Assembly (NCBI RefSeq): GCF_900215505.1
Contig: NZ_LT907844.1
Span: 4,356,001 to 4,420,000 of the forward strand
Direction of reading: 5' to 3'
DNA from: Cohaesibacter sp. ES.047
GTDB taxonomy: Bacteria; Pseudomonadota; Alphaproteobacteria; Rhizobiales; Cohaesibacteraceae
Length of the DNA stretch: 64,000 nucleotides
A program made the position numbers and the translations under genes. Numbering within the stretch: position 1 is the first letter of the stretch; every line of letters begins with the position of its first letter. Positions 1-9,743 of this stretch are shown piece after piece. Under the pieces are notes generated by a model. It worked only from the letters and a program-made list of their open reading frames with translations, searched no databases and was not told the origin of the DNA.

Positions 1-308
1 AACTTGGCTTTGTCAATGGTCATGAAATATACGACGTTCGGCGGCCCTGACTCTTCGCGGTGATTAACACAGAGTGCACCGGCGGTCTGTGCCATCGCTT
101 CAATAATCAAGACGCCGGGCATAACCGGCTGCTGGGGAAAGTGCCCCTGAAAGAATGGTTCGTTGATAGACACATTCTTCACACCGATGCAGCTGTCATC
201 TCCATCCATCTCGATGATCTTGTCAATCATCAAAAACGGGTAGCGATGGGGCAAAAGCTCCATGACGCGCATGATGTCAGCACTGTCAAGGCTTGTCTTT
301 TCGTTCAT
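1..308 (-). CDS. fabZ: 3-hydroxyacyl-ACP dehydratase FabZ (3' end beyond window)
   Basis: Dehydrates (3R)-hydroxyacyl-ACP in type II fatty acid synthesis, in the cytoplasm. The ATG at 308 opens [15 protein letters not shown] and is followed by [14 protein letters not shown], a typical FabZ start. The hot-dog active-site motif [10 protein letters not shown] contains His56, and the catalytic Glu70 lies in [10 protein letters not shown]. About 102 residues are present of the usual 150 or so; the rest lies left of position 1. It is 125 bp downstream of lpxD on the same strand, the usual lpxD-fabZ-lpxA order, which ties fatty acid supply to lipid A synthesis. Identification is secure; only the C-terminus is unseen. 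Confidence 0.96.
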   Translation of the reverse strand, partial: MNEKTSLDSADIMRVMELLPHRYPFLMIDKIIEMDGDDSCIGVKNVSINEPFFQGHFPQQPVMPGVLIIEAMAQTAGALCVNHREESGPPNVVYFMTIDKAK

Positions 309-433
309 ATTACCCTTCCCTTCAAAGCTCCGCTCCGCCGCTCCAATTGCCGGCAACGCTCAAATGATGGCACACGGGTGGCAGGCCAATGAGGCTGGCT
401 TTTAAAATTCTCCGACACCCCGATAGTGTCCGT

Positions 434-1486
434 TCAACTACCCTTTTCAGCCAGCCGTTTGAGGGCTGCCATTTCACGGAACCATGTTTTCACCGGTTTG
501 GCGGGAACACCGCCGTACCGCGCGCCAACTGGCACATCGTCCTTTACAACGCTCACCGCGGCAATCTGTGCACCCATGCCAATTCTGATATGACCAGCTA
601 CACCAGATTGTCCTCCGATGGCAACAAAATCATCAAGTTTTGACGAACCGGACACACCGACTTGAGACACCAGAACGCAATGGCGTCCAACCTCGACATT
701 GTGACCGATCTGTACCTGGTTATCGATCTTGGTTCCTTCACCGATGATCGTGTCCCGATTGGCGCCGCGATCAATCGTGCTGTTGGCGCCGATCTCCACG
801 CGATCCTGAATGATCACGCGCCCGATCTGCGGCACTTTGCGGTGCCCCTGAGGGCCCATAGCAAAACCAAATCCGTCTTGCCCGACACACACACCGGGAT
901 GGATGATCACATCATCACCGACCAGACTGTGTTGCAGAACCGCGTTTGCCCCCACATGGCAATTGCGACCGACACGGACGCCCTGCCCGATGACAGCATT
1001 CACGCCGATTGTCGAGCCAGCCCCAACCTCTGCTCCGGCACCGATGCTGGCGCCCGGTTCTATGCAGACACCGCTTTCAACCTTTGCGTCGGGATGGATA
1101 TGTGCGCCCTGAGAAATGCCACCTTTCCGTTCGAAATAGGCGAGCGGCACCATCGCTTCGGGATAAAAGGCGCTAGAGACGAGCGAAAAAGCCTCATACG
1201 GGTTGCCAACAACCAAGGCGATGGATCCGGTGGGCACCTTTTCCGCATAGCGCTTGGAGCATAGCACAGCTCCGGCCGAAGTTTTCTCCAGTTCCGAGAC
1301 ATATTTAGGATTGTCAAGGAAGGTGATCTCGCCGTTGCTTGCCGCATCAATCGGAGCAACGTTTTCAATGGCAACGGAGCCGTCTGCCCCTTCAGGCAGA
1401 GGAGCTTTAACGATTTCAGCAATTTCTGAAAGGGTAAGGCTCTCGACTTTGTTGAAAAAGGCAGGGTCTGTCATGATCGCTTTCAT
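434..1486 (-). CDS. lpxD: UDP-3-O-(3-hydroxyacyl)glucosamine N-acyltransferase LpxD
   Basis: Third step of lipid A synthesis: adds the N-linked 3-hydroxyacyl chain to UDP-3-O-acyl-glucosamine. The protein has 350 residues, close to the family length. Residues 1-110 form the uridine-binding domain. From about 125 to 320 there are hexapeptide repeats of a left-handed beta helix (for example GAHIHPDAKVESGVCIEPGA). The expected catalytic His is His262 in QIGHNV. The ATG at 1486 directly abuts the bamA terminator hairpin, so the second ATG at 1474 (MTDPAFFNK) is an equally likely start. It lies between bamA and fabZ on the same strand. Confidence 0.95.
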   Translation of the reverse strand: MKAIMTDPAFFNKVESLTLSEIAEIVKAPLPEGADGSVAIENVAPIDAASNGEITFLDNPKYVSELEKTSAGAVLCSKRYAEKVPTGSIALVVGNPYEAFSLVSSAFYPEAMVPLAYFERKGGISQGAHIHPDAKVESGVCIEPGASIGAGAEVGAGSTIGVNAVIGQGVRVGRNCHVGANAVLQHSLVGDDVIIHPGVCVGQDGFGFAMGPQGHRKVPQIGRVIIQDRVEIGANSTIDRGANRDTIIGEGTKIDNQVQIGHNVEVGRHCVLVSQVGVSGSSKLDDFVAIGGQSGVAGHIRIGMGAQIAAVSVVKDDVPVGARYGGVPAKPVKTWFREMAALKRLAEKGS

Positions 1487-1527
1487 GAAAAAAGCCGCCG
1501 CCCGAAAGAGCAGCGGCTTGTTTTTTA
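1487..1527 (-). terminator. Rho-independent (bidirectional) terminator between bamA and lpxD
   Basis: A 7-bp stem (1492-1498 with 1513-1519, AAGCCGC/GCGGCTT) has an A-run on its left and six T on its right, so it can end transcription in either direction. It follows the bamA stop by about 20 nt and touches the first possible lpxD start, so it could act as a partial terminator or attenuator inside the operon. Confidence 0.75.
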
Positions 1528-1542
1528 GAAGGTATCGGCAAC

Positions 1543-3867
1543 CTAGAAGTTTGTCGCCGCACCGAAACGGAATTCTTGTTTCTCGTCGTAGGACTCTTTG
1601 GTCAGAGCGTAGCCATAGTCGACACGCAGACGACCGAACGGGCTTGCCCAGACAATACCGGCACCGACGGAAGAACGGATGGAGTTATCGCTATGGAATG
1701 AGCCCTTGGCGGCATCAGAACCAAACAGTGTGCCCGCATCGGCAAACACCGCACCGCTCAGGCCGACGCCATCAAGATAAGGCAGCGGGAACTGCAACTC
1801 GGCTGTGGCATTGAAATAGGTCTTGCCACCCAATGCTTCACCCGATCTTTTGTCTCGCGGACCATAGCCTGCAGTCGCGAAGCCACGAATAGTCTCACCA
1901 CCTTGATAGAAGGCATCCAGAATACGGACATCATCGCCGCCAATGCCCTGAATGTGGCCACCGCCAACTTTCAGCATGCCGACAAGGCCCCAAGTCGGAT
2001 AGAGCTCATGATAGTAGCGCGCATCAATGGTCGAGCGGATAAACCGCACATCGCCACCAACACCGGCAAACTCCTGCTGGAACTTGGCGTAAATCCCGTC
2101 GGACGGCGCGACCATGCTATCAACCGTGTTGTAAACCAGCGAGTAGCCAAGAGACGACTTGATCGTTTCGCCTTCGTCGATCGCTTCGGTGACACCAGGC
2201 GACGCATTAGGCTTACTATACAGTTCATAGTTAGAGAGTTTCTTGCGCTCGAGCGTATAGTAAGGATTGAAGCTCAGCTCATTGGTGATGGGAAGACCAA
2301 GACGCAAAGTTCCGCCAACGCGATCATAGTCATATTCGCGACTGTCGGTATCTTTATAGGTCTGTTTGTACAGATCAAAGCCAGCAGCCATGCGACGACC
2401 GAGGAAATAGGGCTCGGTGAACGACAGCGTATAAGACTGCTGAGACGCACCACCGGAAACCGCAGCCTTCAGATACTGGCCACGGCCCATGAAGTTTGTC
2501 TCGGTGATTGAAACATCAGCAATAAAGCCATCTTCGGTGGAGTAGCCACCACCAAGAGACAGAGACCCGGTCCCTTTCTCGGTGACATCCACATTGAGGA
2601 CAACACGGTCGGGCGAAGAACCCTGTTCGGTGGTGATCGCAACTTTCTCGAAGAAGCCAAGTGCTTCAAGACGACGCTTCGCACGATCCAACAGCACACG
2701 GTTGAAGGCATCCCCTTCTGCCATGTCAAATTCACGACGAATCACATAATCGCGTGTCCGGGTGTTACCGCGAATATTGATCCGCTCGACATAAGCCCGC
2801 GCACCCTCATCAACCTGATAAACAAGGTTGATGGTCTTGTTTTCATAGTCGCGATCTGCACGAGGCGATACGCGAGCAAAAGCATAACCGGATTCGGCAA
2901 TCGCGATGGTCATATCTTCGAGGCTTTCGGACACTTCCTCAGCGCTGTAAACATCACCCTGATCAGTCTTGACGTAGCCGCGAAGTTCTTCTGCGTCCAC
3001 GTCTGGCACCGCGCTATCGACCTCGACATCTCCGATCCGGTACTGTTCACCCTCTTCAACCGTAATGGTAACGAAGAAGACGTTCCGCTCGCGATCAAGA
3101 TCGGCGACGGAGGAGATAACACGGAAATCCGCATAGCCATTGTTCAGGTAAAATTTGCGGAGACGCTCTTCATCGGCAGCCAGCCGCTCTGCATCATAGG
3201 TATCGTTGGCGGTAAACCAACTCAGCCAACCGGATTCCTTGGTTGTGATAACTTTAGACAGGCGGCGATCACTGAATTGCGTGTTGCCAATGATGGAAAC
3301 GCGAGAAACGGATGTCTTCGCCCCTTCGGTGATTTCAAAAACCAGATCGGCGCGATTGCGTCCCAGATCAATGATTTTCGGCTCAACCTGCGCACCAAAT
3401 CGTCCGGCCCGACGATAGGCTTCGAGAATGCGCTGGGTGTCTGTCTTAACACGACTTTGACTCAGTATTCCGCGTCCTTTGGAAGTGACCACCTGCTCGA
3501 GAACCTCGTCCTTAAGCCGGTCGTTTCCTTCAAATGAAATTCGGTTGATGACGGCATTTTCCTGAACTTTGACAACAAGAGTGGAACCACGGCGATTGAT
3601 CACCACATCCTTGAACAAACCGGTCTGGTAAAGCGCCTTGAGCGACTCATCGATATCGAAGGCTGACGCCCTCTGACCGGGTTTCACCACAACATAAGAG
3701 CGAATGGTATCGTCGGAGACGCGAGCGTTTCCTTCGACCGCAATTCTGCTGACGGTTTGCGCGAAGGCGGGACTGATACCGAAAAGATCGACGGGAGCAA
3801 GTGGTGCGCCCACTGTCATCACAGTTGCTATCGCCGCGCCCCAAGCGAAGGTCTTCAAATTTTTCAT
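1543..3867 (-). CDS. bamA: Outer membrane protein assembly factor BamA
   Basis: Central beta-barrel of the BAM complex, which folds and inserts outer-membrane proteins. From the ATG at 3867 (MKNLKTFAWGAAIATVMT) the product has 774 residues. It begins with a signal peptide ending near SPAFAQ, followed by repeated POTRA domains (first one VSRIAVEGNARVSDDTI), then the C-terminal barrel with FIRSTIDARYY and GGETIRGFATAGYG. It ends in FGAATNF, a terminal Phe as in outer-membrane barrels. In-frame codons up to 3924 exist but would bury the signal peptide. It follows rseP and precedes lpxD, a conserved envelope-biogenesis order. Confidence 0.96.
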   Translation of the reverse strand: MKNLKTFAWGAAIATVMTVGAPLAPVDLFGISPAFAQTVSRIAVEGNARVSDDTIRSYVVVKPGQRASAFDIDESLKALYQTGLFKDVVINRRGSTLVVKVQENAVINRISFEGNDRLKDEVLEQVVTSKGRGILSQSRVKTDTQRILEAYRRAGRFGAQVEPKIIDLGRNRADLVFEITEGAKTSVSRVSIIGNTQFSDRRLSKVITTKESGWLSWFTANDTYDAERLAADEERLRKFYLNNGYADFRVISSVADLDRERNVFFVTITVEEGEQYRIGDVEVDSAVPDVDAEELRGYVKTDQGDVYSAEEVSESLEDMTIAIAESGYAFARVSPRADRDYENKTINLVYQVDEGARAYVERINIRGNTRTRDYVIRREFDMAEGDAFNRVLLDRAKRRLEALGFFEKVAITTEQGSSPDRVVLNVDVTEKGTGSLSLGGGYSTEDGFIADVSITETNFMGRGQYLKAAVSGGASQQSYTLSFTEPYFLGRRMAAGFDLYKQTYKDTDSREYDYDRVGGTLRLGLPITNELSFNPYYTLERKKLSNYELYSKPNASPGVTEAIDEGETIKSSLGYSLVYNTVDSMVAPSDGIYAKFQQEFAGVGGDVRFIRSTIDARYYHELYPTWGLVGMLKVGGGHIQGIGGDDVRILDAFYQGGETIRGFATAGYGPRDKRSGEALGGKTYFNATAELQFPLPYLDGVGLSGAVFADAGTLFGSDAAKGSFHSDNSIRSSVGAGIVWASPFGRLRVDYGYALTKESYDEKQEFRFGAATNF

Positions 3868-4091
3868 CAGCCCAAACACTCTTAATATCTGTTTCAGCAA
3901 TTCGCTCACACATATGAGCATCAACGAATTGGAATCTTATTGTTCATTAGGGTTTTACCCTGAATCGTCACAGGATCAACCCCCCATGACACATTACCCC
4001 AGCAAACATTGCCATCCGTTGCCCTTAAGCCACATCTTTGTAGCAAATAGACAATGTCATTTGGTTAAAGCTCACGCAAGCACTCATTCTC

Positions 4092-5240
4092 TCAATCACT
4101 GAGGAAAATACTGGTAATGTCGTTGAACGTGGCAAAGACCATCAACGACAGCACCATGGCCATGCCGATTCTGAAGCCAAGCTCCTGACTGCGCTGGGAC
4201 AATGGCTTCCCCCTCACCGCCTCTGCAGCAAAATAGACGAGATGCCCGCCATCCAGCATGGGAATCGGGAACAGGTTGATCAGGCCAATGCTCACCGACA
4301 GCATGCCAGCCAGATTGATCAGCGCCATCAGTCCCAAGGTTGCGACCTGTCCGGAGACCTGTGCCACCTTCAACGGCCCGCCAAGCTGATCGGCATCTTC
4401 CTTGCCAACAAAGATGCGTCCGATATACGCAAGGGTCCGTTCGATGATGAAGTAGGTCTCTTCAACCCCGCCCTGTAATGCCTGCAACGGACCATATTCC
4501 TTCACAACGACGTCTTCAGGATCCCGGGTGTGATGAATGCCCAGAACGCCAATTTTCTGCTTGTTGCCGAAATTGTCCGTCACTTCCATGCGGCGCGGCG
4601 TGGTCGTCAATGTCACAAGTTCACCGCCACGATCCACGATCACATCAAGGGTGACCTCAGAGCTCAATGCCACAAGACGCTGAACATCGGAGAAGGCCTC
4701 GATATCGACACCGTCAACAGACACCATGATGTCTCCAGGCTTGAACCCGGCTTCCTCAGCGGCACTGTTGGGAACCACGCTATCGACCCGAGCCGGCGTG
4801 ATCGGCTTGCCATACAAAAACAGCAGCATCGCGAAAATAACAATAGACAACAGAAAGTTGGCAAACGGACCAGCCGCGACGATCGCGGCTCTCTGCCAGA
4901 GGGCCTTGCTGTGCAGCGACCCTTCCCGCTCATCCTCGCCAAGGCTCTGCATCGCCTCTTCGTCAGGCATGCTCGCCGCATTCTCATCGCCCAGAAACTT
5001 GACGTATCCTCCAAGAGGAATCGCACTGAATTTCCAGCGGGTGCCATACTTGTCATAAAAACCAAACAACTCCGGGCCAAACCCGATGGAGAAGGCCTTG
5101 ATGGTCACACCGCACCAGCGACCCACCATAAAATGGCCAAGCTCATGGAAAAACACCACAATGGTTAGGACAAAAAGGGCTGGGATTAGGTACCCCAAAA
5201 AGCCCGTCCCGGCAGAAAAGATCCCTTGCAGGAATTCCAT
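4092..5240 (-). CDS. rseP: RIP metalloprotease RseP (site-2 protease family)
   Basis: Inner-membrane zinc protease that cleaves transmembrane anchors such as anti-sigma factors. The product has 382 residues. The zinc motif HELGH is at residues 32-36 in the first membrane segment. A periplasmic PDZ domain follows in the middle (EAGFKPGDIMVSVDGVDI), and the C-terminal LINLFPIPMLDGGHL carries the third zinc ligand. The ATG at 5240 is preceded by GGAG at a good distance; a TTG 12 nt further upstream is less likely. It lies upstream of bamA, 194 bp after the hydrolase gene. Only one PDZ repeat is obvious. Confidence 0.95.
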   Translation of the reverse strand: MEFLQGIFSAGTGFLGYLIPALFVLTIVVFFHELGHFMVGRWCGVTIKAFSIGFGPELFGFYDKYGTRWKFSAIPLGGYVKFLGDENAASMPDEEAMQSLGEDEREGSLHSKALWQRAAIVAAGPFANFLLSIVIFAMLLFLYGKPITPARVDSVVPNSAAEEAGFKPGDIMVSVDGVDIEAFSDVQRLVALSSEVTLDVIVDRGGELVTLTTTPRRMEVTDNFGNKQKIGVLGIHHTRDPEDVVVKEYGPLQALQGGVEETYFIIERTLAYIGRIFVGKEDADQLGGPLKVAQVSGQVATLGLMALINLAGMLSVSIGLINLFPIPMLDGGHLVYFAAEAVRGKPLSQRSQELGFRIGMAMVLSLMVFATFNDITSIFLSD

Positions 5241-5434
5241 CTCAATCTCCAAACACGTGAGCGCTGCATGCGCTCGCTACGCTAGTTCATCAGTCTCTAA
5301 AGAAGGCTTAAATAGGGTCATAATAGGACCAAATCAAGCTGTCTGAGGGCAGCAACGACGCCATAGCACACAAGGGCCTGCGCGACGGTTAACAGGGCGC
5401 GAAAACCCAGCCCTCGCTTCTAGCGCCGCGATCT

Positions 5435-6352
5435 TCAATCCTTGACTGCAGCGGTTGTCAAAAAAGCAATCGCTCGTTCAATCGTGGTCATACTCGGCTT
5501 GAAATGCGCTGAATAGTGCAGAAAACCGTGGTTCGTTTCGGGGTAGAAGTCATAGTAGAACCGCCCCCCATCTTCCATCAAGCGAGACGCCAACCAGCGC
5601 GTATCATCCGCAAGACAGTCGAATTCTGCCTCACACAGGTAACATGGCGGCAGATTTGAAAAGTCGGCACCGCTCAATTCACCATAAACCGCGTCTTCCG
5701 CTCCGCCGAGATAATCATCCCACATTTCCCGCATCCCATCGGTCGCAAGACCAAAGCTGCCATCACCATAGGCCTTGTGGCTGCGCGTATCAAAGCTGTA
5801 GCGATAGCAACCATACCAGAGCAACAGGGCAACAATAGACTGGATCTTGTCCTCATCGCGCAGGCGCAACGCCGCCGCAAGAGCGAGATTGGCCCCCGCA
5901 CTATCCCCAGCAACAATCAGCTCGCCCTTATGCAAGGATGCCCCAATCGCCTTGATCTGATCACACACGGCATCAATCGCGCTTGGGTAGACATTTTCGG
6001 GCGACATGGGATAGGTGATGCCATAGACATCAAGGCCACTCTCTCCCGCAAGGTCAGTCATGATGCTGCCGTGAGTCTGCGGGTCACATTTGCACCAGCC
6101 GCCCCCGTGAATATAAATGATCGCCTTTTCGCTTGCTTCCGAACGATCCTTGCGACGGAACAAATGGATGACATGTCCATCGATCTCATGATCGGTTTTC
6201 GACACGACCGCATCATGAACGCCCAGCAGATCCTTGCGAATTTCATGCAACCGTTCTCGTGCCTCTTGCGGCGTCACCTCTTCGGAAGGGTCCGGATTGT
6301 AGCTGTAACGGGCTGCGACTTTTAGCAAATCGGCATTAGGCGCTTTGGTCAT
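5435..6352 (-). CDS. Alpha/beta hydrolase (HSL/esterase-lipase family)
   Basis: A 305-residue cytoplasmic alpha/beta hydrolase of the hormone-sensitive-lipase type. It shows the oxyanion motif IYIHGGGW near residue 80 and the nucleophile elbow GDSAGAN near residue 148. The likely acid is in AEFDCLADD and the catalytic His is in ETNHGF. There is no signal peptide. Substrate unknown; esters of short or aromatic acids are usual for the family. It separates dxr from rseP, which are usually adjacent in relatives, so it looks like an insertion into the core run. It has 112 bp to dxr and 194 bp to rseP, so it may be its own unit. Confidence 0.85.
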   Translation of the reverse strand: MTKAPNADLLKVAARYSYNPDPSEEVTPQEARERLHEIRKDLLGVHDAVVSKTDHEIDGHVIHLFRRKDRSEASEKAIIYIHGGGWCKCDPQTHGSIMTDLAGESGLDVYGITYPMSPENVYPSAIDAVCDQIKAIGASLHKGELIVAGDSAGANLALAAALRLRDEDKIQSIVALLLWYGCYRYSFDTRSHKAYGDGSFGLATDGMREMWDDYLGGAEDAVYGELSGADFSNLPPCYLCEAEFDCLADDTRWLASRLMEDGGRFYYDFYPETNHGFLHYSAHFKPSMTTIERAIAFLTTAAVKD

Positions 6353-6464
6353 GAAACACTCCGCGAAACTTGAATTTTAAACAAAAAGTCCTGAACTTGC
6401 CCAGTCAAACAGGCAATGAGTGCCCCAAAAGGACACAATGGAGCAGGACAGGATGCATTGTTGA

Positions 6465-7685
6465 TCAATTGATATGGACAAGCAATTGTTCTGCGACCAC
6501 GCGAGACGATTTGTCAGCCTCCAGAACGTCTTCAATGCTCCCGGCAGGCTTGCTTTCCCCGCGCTTTTGCATCTCCAGCATTGTTCTTTCCACAAGCTCG
6601 GGGATGCCGCCAAAGGTCATGCGCCCACCAAGGAAAGCGGCAACCGCTATCTCATTGGCAGCATTCATGATATTGGGCAGATTGCCACCATGGTCCAGCG
6701 CATCAAGCGCCAGCCGCAGACAGGGGAAGCGCTCAAGGTCCGGCGCTTCAAAGGTCAACTGGCCAAGCTCAACGAGCGAAATCCGGCGTGTATTTGCCGG
6801 CGCACGCTCCGGCCAAGCCAAACAATGGGCAACCGGAATGCGCATGTCCGCAGCCCCCAGATGGGCCAGCATGGATCCGTCGGTGTAGGTCACAAGCCCA
6901 TGAATGATGGATTGGGGATGCACCACCACAGAGAGCTTTTCGCGTAGCATGCGGTAAAGATGGTGGGCTTCGATGACCTCCAGCCCCTTGTTCATCAACG
7001 AAGCAGAATCGATCGTCACCTTGGCGCCCATCGACCAGTTGGGATGCTTGAGGGCCTGATCCGGCGTGGCCTTGGCGATTGAGCGTTGATCCCAAGTCCG
7101 GAAAGGACCACCCGACGCGGTGATCGTCACCTCTTCGATCTCGCACCGGTTGTCTTCATCGAATATTTGAAAAATGGCGCTGTGCTCGGAGTCCACTGGC
7201 AGGATCGGCTTGCCAAGCTTTGCGGCTTCCGCCATCACGAGGTCACCGGCACAGACCAGCGCTTCCTTGTTGGCAAGCGCCACCTGATTGCCTGCCTTAA
7301 GGGAGGCCATGGTGGGCCGGATACCCGCCGCGCCGACAATGGCACCCACAACAATATCGACCTGCATGGCTGCCGCTTCCTCAAGCGCGGAAAGCCCGGC
7401 TCCGACAGCAACGCCGCTCCCCGACAAAGCGGCCTTGAGGTCATCGTATCGACCCTCATCAGCTATCGCGACATATCGGGCTCGATGCTTGATCGCAAGC
7501 TCGGCGAGCTTGGTCACGTTTTCATTGGCCGTCAGAGCCTCCACCTGATAGCGCTCCGGTGATCCGGCGATGATATCAAGAGCGGAGTCGCCAACCGAAC
7601 CGGTCGCGCCAAGAACGGAGATTCTCTTTGTCGTTCCGGCCATGCGGGTCTCGGGAAATTGCGTCGTGGCTGTGAGTCCGTTCAT
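6465..7685 (-). CDS. dxr: 1-deoxy-D-xylulose 5-phosphate reductoisomerase
   Basis: Second step of the MEP pathway: DXP to 2-C-methyl-D-erythritol 4-phosphate, using NADPH. The product has 406 residues. The N-terminal Rossmann motif VLGATGSVGDSALD begins near residue 24; the metal/substrate region has PVDSEHSAIFQ and GPFRTW, and the C-terminal part has NAANEIAVAAF. The ATG at 7685 gives a slightly long leader; MAGTTKRISVLG, 14 residues in, is an alternative start. It lies downstream of cdsA (96 bp) and supplies isoprenoid precursors to the uppS product encoded upstream. Confidence 0.95.
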   Translation of the reverse strand: MNGLTATTQFPETRMAGTTKRISVLGATGSVGDSALDIIAGSPERYQVEALTANENVTKLAELAIKHRARYVAIADEGRYDDLKAALSGSGVAVGAGLSALEEAAAMQVDIVVGAIVGAAGIRPTMASLKAGNQVALANKEALVCAGDLVMAEAAKLGKPILPVDSEHSAIFQIFDEDNRCEIEEVTITASGGPFRTWDQRSIAKATPDQALKHPNWSMGAKVTIDSASLMNKGLEVIEAHHLYRMLREKLSVVVHPQSIIHGLVTYTDGSMLAHLGAADMRIPVAHCLAWPERAPANTRRISLVELGQLTFEAPDLERFPCLRLALDALDHGGNLPNIMNAANEIAVAAFLGGRMTFGGIPELVERTMLEMQKRGESKPAGSIEDVLEADKSSRVVAEQLLVHIN

Positions 7686-7781
7686 TTGATATTTATTCCT
7701 TGCATTTCACCGGCATCCCAACGGGTAACGGCATTTATCCCCCTGGGCCAAGCGGCAGAACCGAGCGCGACCCGTGATGGG

Positions 7782-8714
7782 TTACCACACCAGAAAGCCT
7801 GTGGCCACGCCGGTGACAGAGCCGGAGGAAAGCCCAATGACCGCGGCGGCCACCATCGCAACAGCCAGCCCGTCAACCCGATCCATGACGCCACCGTGGC
7901 CGGGAATGAGGTTGCCCGAATCCTTGACCCCGAACAAACGCTTCATGTGCGATTCAGCCAGATCCCCCAGTTGGGACACCACAGACAGAGCTGCCAGCAT
8001 CAGAATCAGCAAAAGGCTGATTGGCACATTGAGCGCAAAGGCAACAGCACAGGCAAAGGCCACACCAACCAGCAGCCCGCCAATCGAACCGGACCAGGTC
8101 TTCTTGGGCGACACCTTGGGCCATAGTTTCGGACCACCCAGAGTTTTCCCAACGAAATAGGCAGCCACATCCGTACCCCAGACGATTGCGAACAACAGCA
8201 AAATGGCAGCAAAGCCGTTTGCCGGATCCTGCCTCAGCGCAATGGCGGACAATCCGAACCAAGCCGAATAGAGAATACCCGAGGCACACCAGCGCGCAAA
8301 AGGATAGGAACAGCGGGCAAAATAGAGAAAGCCAGCCCCAAACAGTGGAATGACGAGGCTCGCCTGCCACGCACCGACATAGAAGCAAACAAGCGCGCCA
8401 GCGATCGAGGCATAACCGATCAAGGCTGGAATGCCGAATGGCGCCTCTCCAACGATTGCCACCCACTCACGATAAACGAGCAGAGCACCAAGCCCGAAGA
8501 GAAGAGCGAACGCAAGACCACCCCACCACGTCGCCAAAAAGGCAAGCACGGCGAGTAAAATACCGGACAAGGCACGCAAGGCCAGATTGGACCATGGGGC
8601 CTTAGCCTTCCCCTGATCTGCTGCCGTCTTGGCAGTTTTGTCTTGTTTTTGACCCAGCGCTTGGTCCTCCACCAACAGGCCAGCTTCACCAAGCGGCCCG
8701 GACTTGGCAGGCAT
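7782..8714 (-). CDS. cdsA: Phosphatidate cytidylyltransferase (CDP-diglyceride synthase)
   Basis: Makes CDP-diacylglycerol from phosphatidate and CTP, the branch point of phospholipid synthesis. The integral membrane protein has 310 residues. An approximately 45-residue charged cytosolic leader is followed by several hydrophobic segments. The C-terminal signature is clear: SHMKRLFGVKDSGNLIPG followed by HGGVMDRVDGL. It starts 14 nt after the uppS stop, so the two are probably translated from one message. The N-terminal extension is longer than in enterobacterial CdsA. Confidence 0.95.
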   Translation of the reverse strand: MPAKSGPLGEAGLLVEDQALGQKQDKTAKTAADQGKAKAPWSNLALRALSGILLAVLAFLATWWGGLAFALLFGLGALLVYREWVAIVGEAPFGIPALIGYASIAGALVCFYVGAWQASLVIPLFGAGFLYFARCSYPFARWCASGILYSAWFGLSAIALRQDPANGFAAILLLFAIVWGTDVAAYFVGKTLGGPKLWPKVSPKKTWSGSIGGLLVGVAFACAVAFALNVPISLLLILMLAALSVVSQLGDLAESHMKRLFGVKDSGNLIPGHGGVMDRVDGLAVAMVAAAVIGLSSGSVTGVATGFLVW

Positions 8715-8728
8715 GAATGCCCGCTCGC

Positions 8729-9520
8729 TTAACCGCCAGATGCGACGATCTTTTTGCTACCCTGACAGTCTTCTTCCGCCAAACCGCCAAATCGGCGATT
8801 GCGTCGTCCGTACTCTTCAAGCGCAAGAATGAGTTGCTGCTCGTCAAAGTCCGGCCAATTGCAATCCACGAAAACGAACTCCGCGTAAGCTGCCTGCCAA
8901 AGCAGAAAATTCGACAGACGCTTCTCCCCGCTCGTGCGAATAATCACATCCGGATCAGGAATGCCCGCAGAATAGAGTGAAGACGAAATCATCTCTTCGG
9001 AGATTTGATCAGAAGCAAGACGGCCTTGTTCCACTTCGCGGGCCAGCCGACGCACCATATCCGTCATTTCACTGCGCGACCCGTAGTTGAATGCAATCAC
9101 GAGAGTCATGCCGGTGTTGCCAGCGGTTCGTTCCTCCGCCATCTCAAGCAGATCAACAAGATCGGCCGACAAATCTGCCCGCCCGCCGATCACAAGGACA
9201 CGAACATTCTGCTTCTTGAGCGTTGAAAGGTCCTTGCGAATGAAAAGCTTGAGCAATCCCAAGAGTTCTGCGATCTCGGTTGCTGGCCGTGACCAGTTCT
9301 CGGAACTGAAACTGAAGAGTGTCAGATACTCGATCCCGATCTTGGTAGCGCTCGCCACAATGTTGCGGACCGCCACCACACCCTGCCTGTGTCCTTGTGT
9401 GCGAGACAGGCCGCGCGCCTTCGCCCAACGCCCATTGCCATCCATGATCACGGCCAGATGGCGCGGAATGGAAACTGCATCTAGGATTGGGGCTTCAGCT
9501 AAACCTGGGTGCCCGGCCAT
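8729..9520 (-). CDS. uppS: Undecaprenyl diphosphate synthase (di-trans,poly-cis)
   Basis: Condenses isopentenyl diphosphates with farnesyl diphosphate to make the C55 carrier of peptidoglycan and polysaccharide synthesis. The product has 263 residues. HLAVIMDGNGRWAKARG holds the catalytic Asp and diphosphate-binding region; FSSENWSRP follows, and the C-terminal RTSGEKRLSNFLLWQ is the expected substrate signature. The ATG at 9520 is the first in frame. It lies between frr (223 bp away) and cdsA (14 nt away). Confidence 0.96.
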   Translation of the reverse strand: MAGHPGLAEAPILDAVSIPRHLAVIMDGNGRWAKARGLSRTQGHRQGVVAVRNIVASATKIGIEYLTLFSFSSENWSRPATEIAELLGLLKLFIRKDLSTLKKQNVRVLVIGGRADLSADLVDLLEMAEERTAGNTGMTLVIAFNYGSRSEMTDMVRRLAREVEQGRLASDQISEEMISSSLYSAGIPDPDVIIRTSGEKRLSNFLLWQAAYAEFVFVDCNWPDFDEQQLILALEEYGRRNRRFGGLAEEDCQGSKKIVASGG

Positions 9521-9743
9521 AAATTAGATCCCTCTGCTTGACGTCAAGATGGTGCCACTTTGTCTCACAGCGAGAGAATCGCGGCAACCCCATCCATTTG
9601 GAATTGTAGTATTGTACCGCCATGCGAAAGAAGAGCTAAATTCAGCACAATACACAACCAGAGCGACAATCGGGGGCGAGCCATGCCCTAAACACGTCTC
9701 TTTCCCCATCCTGCGCCACTCTTGGGTCGTCACAATTCCAGAT

